DNA from: Erwinia aphidicola
Lineage (GTDB): Bacteria > Pseudomonadota > Gammaproteobacteria > Enterobacterales > Enterobacteriaceae
Direction of reading: 5' to 3'
Length of the DNA: 64,000 nucleotides
NCBI RefSeq assembly: GCF_024169515.1
Contig: NZ_JAMKCQ010000001.1
Coordinates: 2,604,001 to 2,668,000, forward strand
Shown: positions 23,764-32,689 of the stretch, one piece after another
Layout of the letters: each line of letters starts with the position of its first letter
Numbering within the stretch: position 1 is the first letter of the stretch
Notes under the pieces: generated by a model
What the model saw: only the letters and a program-made list of their open reading frames with translations
What the model was told of the DNA's origin: nothing
The model's database searches: none
Made by a program: the position numbers and the translations under genes

Positions 23764-24957
23764 TTATCCTACCAGGTTGTTGAGTTGTAAAATGGGTTGC
23801 AGGATCGCCAGCACGATAAACAGCACCACGGCGGCCATCACCACCACCAGCAGCGGTTCGAACAGGCTGACCGCCAGCGTCATCTGGCTGAGAAACGCGC
23901 TATCCTGCATATCTGCGCAGCGCGCCAGCATGCTGTCCAGCTCGCCGCTGCTCTCTCCACTGGCGACCATATGACGCATCATTGGTGACAGTAGCTGCGT
24001 CTGATCAAGCGCCAGCGTCAGGCTGCTGCCTTCGCGTACCTGCGTGGCGGCCTGTTCAAGCTGCTGGCGAATAAACTGATTGGTCAGCACCGTGGCACCG
24101 ATGCTCATCCCCTCCAGCAGCGGCACGGCGCTGTTGCTGAGAATGCTGAGGGTGCGCGCATAGCGGGCGAGGTTGAGATTGAGAACAATACGTCCCACTA
24201 TCGGCAGCCGCAGTGTCGCCTGATGCCAGCGCAGGCGGTGTCGTGGCTGGCGCAGCAGCAGATGGGCAGCGCCAGCCGCCAGCAGAAGCAGCACCAGCAG
24301 TGGAAATCCAGTGCGACGCACCAGATCGCTGAGCGCCATCAGCAGGCGGGTCGACAGCGGGAGCGCCTGCTTCATGTGCACAAACTGTTCCACCACGGTA
24401 GGAACCACGGCGGCCAGCAGCACAGAGATCACGCCAATAGCCACCAGCGTCAGCAGCAGGGGATAGATCAGTGCCTGAGTCAGCTTACTTTTGAGCTGCG
24501 CACTCTTTTCGCTGTAGTCTGCCAGCTGCTCCAGCACGCTATCGAGCTTGCCCGAGGCTTCGCCGGCAGCGATCATCGCCTGATAGAGTGGGGGAAAGAT
24601 GGCGGGGTAGAGCGCGACCGCGTACGCCAGCGTCGCCCCCTCCAGCACCTTCTGGCGCAGGGTATGCAGCATGGCGCGGCCCGCAGGGCGGGTGGTCTGA
24701 TTTTCCAGGGCCAGCAGCGCCTGTTCCAGCGGCAGTGCGGCAGCGATCAGCGTGGCCAGCTGGCGTATCAGCAGCACGCGTTCCCCGGCGGAGAGCGCGC
24801 TGCGTTGGAGGCTCAGGCCTGCCCGCTGTACACGCAACTGCAACGGCTGCAGCTGCTGTTCGCGCAGCCGCTGGCGTGCCAGCTGCGCAGTGTCGGCTTC
24901 CAGCACCCCGCGCACGCGCTGTCCCTGGCGGTTAACGGCCTGATAACGAAAACGCAT
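23764..24957 (-). CDS. gspF: GspF, T2SS inner-membrane platform protein
   Basis: Polytopic platform protein that contacts GspE. I take the ATG at 24957 (MRFRYQAVNRQGQ), giving 397 residues; an ATG at 24969 overlapping gspE is the alternative. Seen: two repeated cytoplasmic T2SF domains (about 60-185 and 265-385), each followed by hydrophobic segments. The second contains the family stretch VASGESSGELDSMLARCAD. It is 6 nt upstream of gspG. Confidence 0.95.
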   Translation of the reverse strand: MRFRYQAVNRQGQRVRGVLEADTAQLARQRLREQQLQPLQLRVQRAGLSLQRSALSAGERVLLIRQLATLIAAALPLEQALLALENQTTRPAGRAMLHTLRQKVLEGATLAYAVALYPAIFPPLYQAMIAAGEASGKLDSVLEQLADYSEKSAQLKSKLTQALIYPLLLTLVAIGVISVLLAAVVPTVVEQFVHMKQALPLSTRLLMALSDLVRRTGFPLLVLLLLAAGAAHLLLRQPRHRLRWHQATLRLPIVGRIVLNLNLARYARTLSILSNSAVPLLEGMSIGATVLTNQFIRQQLEQAATQVREGSSLTLALDQTQLLSPMMRHMVASGESSGELDSMLARCADMQDSAFLSQMTLAVSLFEPLLVVVMAAVVLFIVLAILQPILQLNNLVG

Positions 24958-24958
24958 C

Positions 24959-26413
24959 TTAGCTTTCATTCCTTGTCACGCGCAGGATCTCTTCCAGCGT
25001 GGTGACCCCCTCCTGCGCTTTTTGCAGTCCATCCTGCTGCAGGCTCTGATAGTCAGCGCTGACCAGTTGATGCAGCGGCTGCTCGCTATGCGGGTGGCTT
25101 ATCGCCCGACGCAGGCTGTCATCAATGATTAACAGTTCGTGAATGCCGATACGGCCACGATAGCCGCTGTGATGGCAGCGTTCGCAGCCCACCGCCTGCC
25201 AGAGCGTCAGCCCGCTGGAGGCGGAGGGGAAGTAGCTGAGCTGGGCCGCCGTCGCCGCCACCGGCTGGCGACAGGCCTGGCAGAGCCGGCGTACCAGGCG
25301 CTGAGAAAGCACACCCAGCAGCGAGCTGGCCAGGAGAAAGGGTTCAACGCCCATATCTCGCAGGCGTTCAATGGCGCCAAGCGCGCTGTTGGTGTGTAGC
25401 GTTGACAGCACCAGATGGCCGGTCAGCGAGGCCTGCACGGCAATCTGCGCGGTTTCGCTATCGCGGATCTCACCGATCATCACCACGTCGGGGTCCTGGC
25501 GCAGGATCGCCCGCAGCCCGCGCGCAAAGGTCATATCGATTTTGCTATTAACCTGAGTCTGCCCGATCCCTTCCAGCTCGTACTCGACCGGATCCTCAAT
25601 GGTCATAATATTTTTATCATCGCCGTGGATCAGCTTCAGTCCGGCGTACAGCGTGGTGCTTTTACCTGAACCCGTAGGTCCGGTAACCAGTAAAATGCCG
25701 TGCGGGCTGTGCAGCAGACGGGCCATTTCCCGCTGCGCTGCAGCCGTCATGCCAATCGCCGCCAGACTCAGCGTCAGCCCATTTTTATCCAGCACGCGCA
25801 GTACAATACGTTCGCCATGCTGGGCGGGCAGGGTTGAGACGCGGACATCAATATTTCGCCCGCCGAGGCGCAGCGAAATACGGCCATCCTGCGGCACCCG
25901 CTTTTCGGCAATATCCAGCCGGGCCATCACTTTAATGCGCGACAGCAGATAGCGGCTGAGCTGCACCGGTGGCGATAAAACCGGGCGCAGCATGCCATCA
26001 ATGCGAAAGCGTACCGACAATACTTTTTCAAACGGCTCAATATGAATATCGGAAGCCCCCTGCTTGATCGCCTCGGTGAGAATGGCATTGATCAGGCGGA
26101 TCACCGGCGCACCGTCATCGCTGTCCAGCAGATCGTTATCCTCCGGCAGGTGCTGGACCGCCTGATCGAGGTCAAACTCACTGCCCAGTGATTCAAACAG
26201 CTCGGCAGAGCGGCTGTTCTGCTGGTAAACCTCCGCCACTTTCTCACGGAAGGCGGCCTCATCAAGCGGCATCAGCGAGCTTTGCGGCAGATAGCGCCGT
26301 GCTTCGAACAGCGCGGATGTGCTGCTTTTGGGATGAAAGCACAGGGTCGCGTCAGGCAGCAGCAGCACCTGGTACTGCTGTACCCAGTTAAACGGCAACA
26401 GCGGCTGAGTCAT
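24959..26413 (-). CDS. gspE: GspE, T2SS assembly ATPase
   Basis: Hexameric cytoplasmic ATPase that powers pseudopilus extension. The 484 residues show an N-terminal GspL-binding domain, Walker A GPTGSGKSTTLYAGL, Asp box, Walker B DVVMIGEIRDSETA and His box LVLSTLHTNSALGAIERL. The C-terminal tetracysteine zinc motif CQACR...CERCHHSGYRG is also present. All catalytic motifs are intact. It overlaps gspD by 4 nt and gspF or its upstream region. Confidence 0.97.
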   Translation of the reverse strand: MTQPLLPFNWVQQYQVLLLPDATLCFHPKSSTSALFEARRYLPQSSLMPLDEAAFREKVAEVYQQNSRSAELFESLGSEFDLDQAVQHLPEDNDLLDSDDGAPVIRLINAILTEAIKQGASDIHIEPFEKVLSVRFRIDGMLRPVLSPPVQLSRYLLSRIKVMARLDIAEKRVPQDGRISLRLGGRNIDVRVSTLPAQHGERIVLRVLDKNGLTLSLAAIGMTAAAQREMARLLHSPHGILLVTGPTGSGKSTTLYAGLKLIHGDDKNIMTIEDPVEYELEGIGQTQVNSKIDMTFARGLRAILRQDPDVVMIGEIRDSETAQIAVQASLTGHLVLSTLHTNSALGAIERLRDMGVEPFLLASSLLGVLSQRLVRRLCQACRQPVAATAAQLSYFPSASSGLTLWQAVGCERCHHSGYRGRIGIHELLIIDDSLRRAISHPHSEQPLHQLVSADYQSLQQDGLQKAQEGVTTLEEILRVTRNES

Positions 26414-28347
26414 GATGCATCCGCCCGCCAGAAGGTCGCGACATCCTGCTGCAGCTGCTGGAGCGCGTGGTTACTCTGGCGCACGTTAAGCTGCTGCTTC
26501 AGCGCTTTCTTGAGCGGCAGGTCTTCATTTCCCTCATCAAGCTGCTGACGAAAGGTGTTCAGCTTATCTGAGCTGGTGCGGTCAAAGGCGTGCTGCTGAC
26601 GAATGATGGTGGGGCGAATAAACAGCATCAGATTACGCTTGCTCTGCTTGTCGGAGCTGTAGCGAAACAGGTGGCCAATCAGTGGGATATCACCCAGTAA
26701 CGGTACGCGACTTTCGCTACGGTTGTGCGCAGTATCGAGCAGGCCGCCGACCACGACGGTATTACCGCTGTCCACCAGCACCGCGTTTTTGACCATGCGC
26801 GTATTAAACGTCATGCCAAGCGGGTCACCGCTGCTTTGATCGGCCACGCTGGAAACCTCCTGCTCGATCTCCATCAGCACCGAATCGCCTTTGTTAATCT
26901 GCGGCTTCACCTTCAGCTTGATGCCGACACTTTTGCGCGCCACCGAGTTGAATACCCCGTCGCCGCTGGTGGTTTGTGAACCGGTGAGAATGGGGACATC
27001 CTGACCGACGGTGAATTCTGCTTCCATATTATCCAGCGTCACGATGCTGGGGGTGGCGAGAATATTATTCTGTCCATTGGTTTGCAGGGCGCTGAACAGC
27101 CCGGCCCAGTTACCACGATAAAACCCGGCGGCCAGCCCGCTGGTCTTGCTCAGCGCACTGGCAAACCCTTTATCCGGCAGCGTGGTAATAGGGGCATCAG
27201 TGCCCGGGAACTGCGTGCCGCCAGCGTGACGGTTAAACCACTGTACGCCCAGCGCCAGGCCATCGGCGTCCTGAACCTCCACGATAATCGCCTCCACCTG
27301 AACCTGCGGGCGACTGATATCCAGCCGTTTGATAATCTCTTCAAGGTCGTCCATCACGTCAGGCGGCGCGTTAATAATCAGCGAGTTAGTGTGCGCATCG
27401 GCTTTCACCACGATATCTTTCATCATGGTGACGCCGCTGGCGGCCTTACCTTCGGCTTTGTCCTGCAGCGAACCGCTGACGCCGGTCAGAACCTCCAGCA
27501 GATTGTCAGCCTTGGCATGCTGCAGGTAAAACACGCGCGAGTTGCTGTGGCTGTCATTCTTCGTATCCAGATCGTGCGCCGCGTCAATCATCTGCTGACG
27601 CGCCTGCTCCTCGCCGGTAATTAACACGGCGTTGGTCCGGGTGTCTGCCACCGCTTTGGCGCGCAGTTTGCTGCTGCTACCGGGCTGAGTGCCGCTATTT
27701 AACTGATTAAGGATTTCGGCAACCTGCGCGGCGGAAGCCCAGCGCAGTTTGACACTGTCAACGCTGTTGTCTTCCGGCTGGTCGATACTCTCGACTATGG
27801 CTGACAGCTGCTGGATAACTGCGGCTCGGCCGGTCATCAGCAGCACGTTTGAAGGGTCGTAATGCACGACGCTGCCAGCCGCAGCGTCATTGAGCTGGCG
27901 CAGCAGCGGGGCCAGCTCTTTGGCGGTAATATAATGCAGCGGGAGCACGCGGCTAATCATTTCATCCCCGCTGGCCTGACCGTCAGCGGAAACCAGCGGG
28001 AGCGCAGCACCTTTGGCATTTTTAGCCGGGATAACCTTGACCACCCCATTGTCCATGCTGATGGCGGCAAAGCCATGCACGTCGAGCACGCTGAGGAAAA
28101 ACTGGTAATACTGCTGGTCATTCAGCGTTTCGTAACTGCGCACGCTGATTTTCCCTTTTACCGTCGGGTCGATGATGATGGTTTTGTTCAAAGCCTTACT
28201 GACCGTGGTAATAAACTCGTCAATATCGGTATTTTTGAAATTAGCCTGGTAGCCCTCTGCATGAGCGCTGAGGGAAAACAGAAAGCTGGCCAGTAACAGC
28301 AGCATGCCACGGCCCGCCGGACGACATGGGGAGAAAATCATCGGCAT
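26410..28347 (-). CDS. gspD: GspD, T2SS outer-membrane secretin
   Basis: Forms the outer-membrane channel. I place the start at 28347 (MPMIFSPCRP), which has a TGGA site 7 nt upstream and an uninterrupted signal peptide ending SAHA; an ATG at 28392 would overlap gspC by 23 nt. Seen: N0 domain (YQANFKNTDIDEFI), repeated N1-N3 domains, and a secretin C domain with VPILTGSQTTSGDG and VVVGGLLD. A C-terminal S-domain-like tail of about 60 residues should bind the pilotin GspS encoded downstream. About 645 residues. Confidence 0.96.
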   Translation of the reverse strand: MPMIFSPCRPAGRGMLLLLASFLFSLSAHAEGYQANFKNTDIDEFITTVSKALNKTIIIDPTVKGKISVRSYETLNDQQYYQFFLSVLDVHGFAAISMDNGVVKVIPAKNAKGAALPLVSADGQASGDEMISRVLPLHYITAKELAPLLRQLNDAAAGSVVHYDPSNVLLMTGRAAVIQQLSAIVESIDQPEDNSVDSVKLRWASAAQVAEILNQLNSGTQPGSSSKLRAKAVADTRTNAVLITGEEQARQQMIDAAHDLDTKNDSHSNSRVFYLQHAKADNLLEVLTGVSGSLQDKAEGKAASGVTMMKDIVVKADAHTNSLIINAPPDVMDDLEEIIKRLDISRPQVQVEAIIVEVQDADGLALGVQWFNRHAGGTQFPGTDAPITTLPDKGFASALSKTSGLAAGFYRGNWAGLFSALQTNGQNNILATPSIVTLDNMEAEFTVGQDVPILTGSQTTSGDGVFNSVARKSVGIKLKVKPQINKGDSVLMEIEQEVSSVADQSSGDPLGMTFNTRMVKNAVLVDSGNTVVVGGLLDTAHNRSESRVPLLGDIPLIGHLFRYSSDKQSKRNLMLFIRPTIIRQQHAFDRTSSDKLNTFRQQLDEGNEDLPLKKALKQQLNVRQSNHALQQLQQDVATFWRADAS

Positions 28348-28369
28348 AAATGTTCCAGAGTAAAGCGAC

Positions 28370-28858
28370 TCATTTGATATAAAAGGCTTCATAGCGACCG
28401 TTATGGCGAATCACCACGCGGTCGGGAAAAATGCGTACCACAGAGGCTGGCGTGCCCGGCAACTGCTCTGCGATGCTCACGACCAGCTGCTGATTGCCGT
28501 GCTGGAAGACGGCCATCGAGAGCCGGGCATCGCTGTTGCTAAGCAATCCGCTTAACCTGAACGGCAGGGAACTTGGCACGGCGTGCACTATTTGCTGCTC
28601 TTCATCCCCCGCCGGCGCGGCAGCCGTGCTGGCCTGGGTGGCGAACCACGCCAGCGCCTGCAGCGTCGCATAAGGTTGTGCTGGCGGCGGCGGTGGGGCC
28701 GGCGCATGACGCTGCGCCACCGGTGAAGGTTTGCCTTCGTAGTGAAGCGCAGCGGTGAAAGAGGTTAGCGGTAATAGCAGACTGAAAATAATGATCCTGC
28801 CTGGTGTTAACACCCGACGACCCAAAAAAAGAAGATCCTGACCAACCGGTAATATCAT
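28370..28858 (-). CDS. gspC: GspC, T2SS inner-membrane/secretin connector, short form
   Basis: Connects the inner-membrane platform to the secretin. The 162 residues include an N-terminal transmembrane segment (about 21-38), a Pro-rich linker (APAPPPPPAQP) and the homology region (PFRLSGLLSNSDARLSMAVFQ through RVVIRHNGRYEAFYIK) that binds GspD N0. The C-terminal PDZ or coiled-coil domain of Klebsiella/Dickeya-type GspC (about 270 residues) is absent, and the stop follows the HR domain directly. It is first in the operon. Confidence 0.88.
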   Translation of the reverse strand: MILPVGQDLLFLGRRVLTPGRIIIFSLLLPLTSFTAALHYEGKPSPVAQRHAPAPPPPPAQPYATLQALAWFATQASTAAAPAGDEEQQIVHAVPSSLPFRLSGLLSNSDARLSMAVFQHGNQQLVVSIAEQLPGTPASVVRIFPDRVVIRHNGRYEAFYIK

Positions 28859-28888
28859 GATTAATAGTGTAAAACCTTAAAGATTAAA

Positions 28889-29362
28889 TTAGCGAATAGC
28901 ATTTAAAAACCACTGCCTTAGGGAAGGTCGATTAAGCTTATCTTTCTTTTCTACGGCTTTTACAGCACTGCTTTCGCAAAAGTCATTGTGCCTGGATTCT
29001 GCTGCGATCTTCATCAATAAAGGTTTGTTAAGCTTTAATCCATAGTAAGGGACGGTGATCAAAATATCTCCCGGCAGTTGATGGCGTTGTAGCAGCGCCC
29101 GTAGTTGAAAAACTAACTGGTGATAGTTATTATCCCGAATGTATTGATGGTTCTCGTACCAGACGATATTGATAATTTCTCTTTTGTTATTGATGTTGGT
29201 CAACATGCAGATTAACAACCGCTTTTGCGTTTCACTTAACGGGATGCTGAGCTTTTTGCTGGGAATATTAAGCATATTGAGCTGGCAATCCACCGTTAAA
29301 ACGTTATCGAAATGAATGTGATCAATATCGAGAATCTTTTCGCATTGCTGAACACTTAGCAT
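28889..29362 (-). CDS. Winged-helix transcriptional regulator beside the T2SS
   Basis: A 157-residue protein with an OmpR/CadC-type winged-helix DNA-binding domain over about residues 30-115: beta strands, then SETQKRLLICMLTN, a recognition helix in DNNYHQLVFQLRALLQRHQ, and the wing ITVPYYGLKLN. No receiver, transmembrane or sensor domain is visible, so it is a stand-alone DNA binder or a truncated CadC/ToxR-like protein. The region is clearly more AT-rich than the gsp genes, a sign of separate origin. It ends 30 nt before gspC on the same strand, so it may be co-transcribed and control the T2SS (inference). Start has a GGAAT site at 8 nt. Confidence 0.7.
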   Translation of the reverse strand: MLSVQQCEKILDIDHIHFDNVLTVDCQLNMLNIPSKKLSIPLSETQKRLLICMLTNINNKREIINIVWYENHQYIRDNNYHQLVFQLRALLQRHQLPGDILITVPYYGLKLNKPLLMKIAAESRHNDFCESSAVKAVEKKDKLNRPSLRQWFLNAIR

Positions 29363-29701
29363 TGTAGATATTCCTTGGTAATTTCCACGTCACCTGATTT
29401 TTTTAGTAGATCTGACCAGGGCAAATGTTCATGCAAAATGTTCTGATTAACGGACACTTTGATGTTGAAATGCAATTGACCTGAATCGCCATCTGATTTG
29501 AAGGATATAGATAACTCTCATCACCCTGCAATACAAGCTGTAGAGGTTAATTTGTAAAGTTATCTATATATATGATTTATATGATTTTTGTATGTTTTAT
29601 TAATGAATTAATTAAAGTTTAAAACTCATTATTACCTTGCGCAAAGGACTTTTTTTTCATTATGTTTTCCTGTGAAGTTTATGAGGGTGCCAGAGAGTAC
29701 G
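29363..29701. other. AT-rich intergenic region with a long inverted repeat
   Basis: 339 nt without a gene. A perfect 12-bp inverted repeat, ATATAGATAACT (29505-29516) and AGTTATCTATAT (29558-29569), with a 41-nt spacer, lies upstream of the winged-helix regulator and could be its operator pair. The rest is AT-rich with no ORF. Confidence 0.5.
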
Positions 29702-30208
29702 CTACCAACTCATTTTCTTCAGGATAGGGTTTCCTGCAAGGTGGTGAAAAAAAACAGCCAGCACATGCATGACAATCAGTATAGACAGCGTCACGCAGGA
29801 GATAATATGCAGCTGATGAAATGCGCTGGTCAGAGCTCCGCCCTGCAGCGGATGGGGAAGCTGGATGAAATTAAATATGTTGATATCCCGTTCCATCATC
29901 ATCACACCGGTAAAAAGCACCAAAGCGGTATTGATGTAGATAATGATATGCACTGCATTGGCTAAAGCATGGTTGCCGGATTTTCTTTTAATATTGGCTG
30001 ATTTTCCTGATTTGATTGCGTAAAATATACGAACAGCAAAGAAAGGAATAAACAGTGTTGTCACGGATACATTGATAAACCCTACGAACTCTTTTACATG
30101 ATCTGAAGTATTTCCCAAGAAAATATAAAAGCCACTTGCCATCGCCCATATAATAACGATGGCGGAAATCCAGTGTAATAACACTTGCACCGGTGAGTAC
30201 TTAGTCAT
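29702..30208 (-). CDS. Cytochrome b561 family protein
   Basis: Four-helix inner-membrane diheme b-type cytochrome. I take the ATG at 30208 (MTKYSPVQVLLHW), preceded by AGAAGGA, giving 168 residues. Four hydrophobic segments are seen, with candidate heme ligands in LLHWISA (helix 1), HIIIYINTALV (helix 2-3) and HQLHIISCVTLSILIVMHVLAV (helix 4). CybB-type proteins oxidise ubiquinol with superoxide or act in electron transfer. Its position within the LPMO/T2SS block makes electron supply to an exported LPMO conceivable, but this is speculative. Lower GC than flanking genes. Confidence 0.85.
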   Translation of the reverse strand: MTKYSPVQVLLHWISAIVIIWAMASGFYIFLGNTSDHVKEFVGFINVSVTTLFIPFFAVRIFYAIKSGKSANIKRKSGNHALANAVHIIIYINTALVLFTGVMMMERDINIFNFIQLPHPLQGGALTSAFHQLHIISCVTLSILIVMHVLAVFFHHLAGNPILKKMSW

Positions 30209-30449
30209 TGTTTTTCCTTCTGCTATGGTGTTCAGCACCATTCATTTTACTGATGCCAGGATGATTTATAGTGGAATACACTAAGCAAATACTCGCTGCG
30301 GGATAAAATTAAACTCTCTTATTCAACTTATTGTCCGGGCTGTTTACACCTGCATCCTGTAAAGATGTGTATGTGCGGCGGCAGGACAGTACTGTCAATC
30401 GATGATAAAGTGGCGCGGTTCGAATTAAACCCTGGCAGAGTGAATAAGC

Positions 30450-30857
30450 ATGAAACATTTACAGGTAGCAGTAGGCATTATCCGTAACGGCGCTCGGCAG
30501 ATTTTTCTGGCTCAGCGCGCCGCCAGTTCGCATATGGCAAACATGTGGGAATTTCCGGGCGGTAAAATCGAGAGCGGTGAAACGCCAGAGCTGGCGTTGA
30601 AACGTGAGCTGCAGGAAGAGACCGGCATTGAGGTGCTGAGCGCCAGCGCATACGGGATTGCCGACCATACTTACGCTGACCTGCGCGTGACGCTGCACTT
30701 CTTTCTGGTTGAACAGTGGAATGGCGAGCCGTATGGGCGGGAAGGGCAGCCGTCACGCTGGGTGGATCAGGCAGAGTTGCAGGCCGATGAGTTTCCACCG
30801 GCCAATGCGGAGCTGGTGGTGCGCCTGAAAGCTGAAGCGCATCAGGCCACGCCGTAA
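30450..30857 (+). CDS. mutT: MutT, 8-oxo-dGTP diphosphatase
   Basis: Nudix hydrolase that removes 8-oxo-dGTP from the nucleotide pool and prevents A:T to C:G changes. The 135 residues include a complete Nudix box, GKIESGETPELALKREL then QEETGI, over about residues 37-59. The N terminus MKHLQVAVGIIRN matches the enterobacterial enzyme (129 residues in E. coli). In E. coli mutT follows secA directly; here the secA-mutT junction is split by the T2SS block. Confidence 0.96.
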   Translation: MKHLQVAVGIIRNGARQIFLAQRAASSHMANMWEFPGGKIESGETPELALKRELQEETGIEVLSASAYGIADHTYADLRVTLHFFLVEQWNGEPYGREGQPSRWVDQAELQADEFPPANAELVVRLKAEAHQATP

Positions 30858-30866
30858 CCTTAACAG

Positions 30867-31070
30867 CTAGTCGCGATCGAGCAGTTGCTCACTCCAGCTT
30901 TCGTTGTCATTCAGACCGTCGCTGCTGGGAATACGCTTCTCTTCAGCGGCCCATTCGCCAAGATCGATCAGCTGGCAGCGCTTGCTACAAAACGGACGCC
31001 AGCTGCTAAGTTCATCCCAAATGACCTGCTTGCCGCAGGTCGGGCAGTTCACCATGGTTACATCACTCAT
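30867..31070 (-). CDS. yacG: YacG, zinc-finger DNA gyrase inhibitor
   Basis: 67-residue zinc protein with the four cysteines in NCPTCGKQV and [16 protein letters not shown]. In E. coli YacG binds GyrB and inhibits gyrase. The C-terminal acidic tail is present. It lies 9 nt downstream of zapD on the same strand and is convergent with mutT, the standard enterobacterial order. Confidence 0.96.
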   Translation of the reverse strand: MSDVTMVNCPTCGKQVIWDELSSWRPFCSKRCQLIDLGEWAAEEKRIPSSDGLNDNESWSEQLLDRD

Positions 31071-31079
31071 ACAATTACC

Positions 31080-31823
31080 TCAACAACAGGCCAGCTCAAA
31101 ATCGAGACGGGCGGGAACTTCACCCCGTTCGCTATCCAGCGGCAGAAAACGGATGGCATAACGGCTTTTATGACCGGAAACCTGCGGATAAAGAGAGTCG
31201 TCCAGCTTTAACTGCAGGCGCAACAGGTCAGCACCCTCGGCGTTATCCTGGAAGAAACCATTCAGGCTGGTGTGGTTGCGGAAAATCCCGGACTGACGGA
31301 TCAGGTCGAGGATCATCGTCAGTGCATCGCGCATTGGCGCCAGGGAGTTCACCCAGATGGCCACCTGCTGGTCACGTAGCGGTTGTTCAATATGAAGCCA
31401 GATATGCAGCGTCGGCAGATCAAAGCTACAGCAGCCACCCGGAATGCTTAAACGCTGACGCACCAGAGCAATTAAACGGTCTTCGCGCAGCTGCTGGCCC
31501 ATGCGCGGGGCGGCCATCAGCGCCGCACCGCGGGTTTTCAGGTCGGCACGCAGGGCATCAATCGTGGCGGTATCGACGCCGGGAACTTCAGACCATGACT
31601 GCAGTTTTTGCTGCTGACGCTCCAGCTCTTTAAGGATTTCGGTGCGCAGTTCACCACGCTCAAACACGTCCAGCAGCTCGGCGGCATTGCGGAAAAATGT
31701 CAGCGCGCCCAGGTGATCAACAATGTTCTGGCTGGCGCTAAGTTGCTTGAGTAAAAATTCGATACGCAGCCAGGTACGCATTTTTTCGTTCAGTGGATGT
31801 TCAAAAAGAACCGTTGTGCTCAT
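31080..31823 (-). CDS. zapD: ZapD, FtsZ ring-associated protein
   Basis: Cytoplasmic protein that bundles FtsZ filaments. I take the ATG at 31823 ([16 protein letters not shown]), giving 247 residues as in E. coli. Upstream in-frame sequence overlaps coaE and is not coding. All-alpha N-terminal region with [13 protein letters not shown], then the conserved [15 protein letters not shown] motif and C-terminal beta barrel. It lies between coaE (4-nt gap) and yacG. Confidence 0.96.
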   Translation of the reverse strand: MSTTVLFEHPLNEKMRTWLRIEFLLKQLSASQNIVDHLGALTFFRNAAELLDVFERGELRTEILKELERQQQKLQSWSEVPGVDTATIDALRADLKTRGAALMAAPRMGQQLREDRLIALVRQRLSIPGGCCSFDLPTLHIWLHIEQPLRDQQVAIWVNSLAPMRDALTMILDLIRQSGIFRNHTSLNGFFQDNAEGADLLRLQLKLDDSLYPQVSGHKSRYAIRFLPLDSERGEVPARLDFELACC

Positions 31824-31827
31824 GCTG

Positions 31828-32439
31828 TTAATCCCGATCGGTTGCTGCTGCCAGCGCCAGATAGCGCTGATGGAGTTCAGCAACGCGCGCGATCGCCGTC
31901 TCGGGCGATCCGCTGTTATCAATAATGTCATCCGCCACTGCCAGACGCGCTTCACGCGAGGCCTGAGCAGCAAGAATATTTTCCGCCTGTTCACGGCTGA
32001 TACCGTCGCGGCGTAGGGTGCGCGCCAGCTGGGTTTCACGGTCTACGTCGACCACCAGCACCCGGTCAGCGAGGTGTTGCAAATGGTTCTCTACCAGCAG
32101 CGGAACCACCCACAGGCACCAGGCCGAGCGGGTCAATGCTAACTGCTTACGCGTCTCTGCATGGATAAGAGGATGTAACAGTTTGTTAATCCAGCTTTTA
32201 TCCTGCGGCGAACTAAAGATTTTCTGCCGCAGCACGCCCCGGTTCAGCGAACCGTCCGGGTGCAGAATCTCATCACCAAAGCGTTGAGAAATGGCCGCCA
32301 GTGCCGGCTGCCCAGGCGCTACCACCTGGCGCGCAATCACGTCGGCATCAACAATATCAATGTCCAGTGCGGCAAAAGCGTTAGCAATGGTACTTTTTCC
32401 ACTGCCGATGCCGCCGGTTAGCGCAACGATATAAGGCAT
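31828..32439 (-). CDS. coaE: CoaE, dephospho-CoA kinase
   Basis: Last step of coenzyme A synthesis: phosphorylates the ribose 3'-OH of dephospho-CoA. The 203 residues carry the P-loop [15 protein letters not shown] at residues 8-22, [10 protein letters not shown] and a lid region ([22 protein letters not shown]). First gene of coaE-zapD-yacG on the minus strand. Confidence 0.97.
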   Translation of the reverse strand: MPYIVALTGGIGSGKSTIANAFAALDIDIVDADVIARQVVAPGQPALAAISQRFGDEILHPDGSLNRGVLRQKIFSSPQDKSWINKLLHPLIHAETRKQLALTRSAWCLWVVPLLVENHLQHLADRVLVVDVDRETQLARTLRRDGISREQAENILAAQASREARLAVADDIIDNSGSPETAIARVAELHQRYLALAAATDRD

Positions 32440-32569
32440 GCTTTCAAGTTCTCGCTGCTTTGTTGACCTGATTTTACACCGCCCAGCTCAATTTTGAGGC
32501 GCAGATCACAAAGCAGTTTTACAGGTAAATTTAACGGATTGTAGCGTAAATAAAGCAAATTTCGCAGTC

Positions 32570-32597
32570 TTGTCGGCGCGTTTTTAGCGCGTATGAT
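32570..32597 (+). promoter_or_regulatory. Candidate sigma-70 promoter of guaC
   Basis: TTGTCG (32570-32575) and TATGAT (32592-32597) are separated by 16 nt, about 90 nt upstream of the guaC ATG within a 250-nt divergent spacer with coaE. Assigned by consensus match only. Confidence 0.4.
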
Positions 32598-32689
32598 AGC
32601 GTCACTGGAACAGGCATTCAGCTTTATCCGCGTCGCGTAACCCTGAAGGGAGCGCGCCCGGATCACCGCCATCAACCAGGATAATCGTT

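Noticed and set aside
24223..25005. Long plus-strand frame of 260 codons opposite gspF/gspE
   Set aside because: Gln/His-rich product typical of antisense shadow in GC-rich DNA; gspF and gspE on the minus strand are clear.
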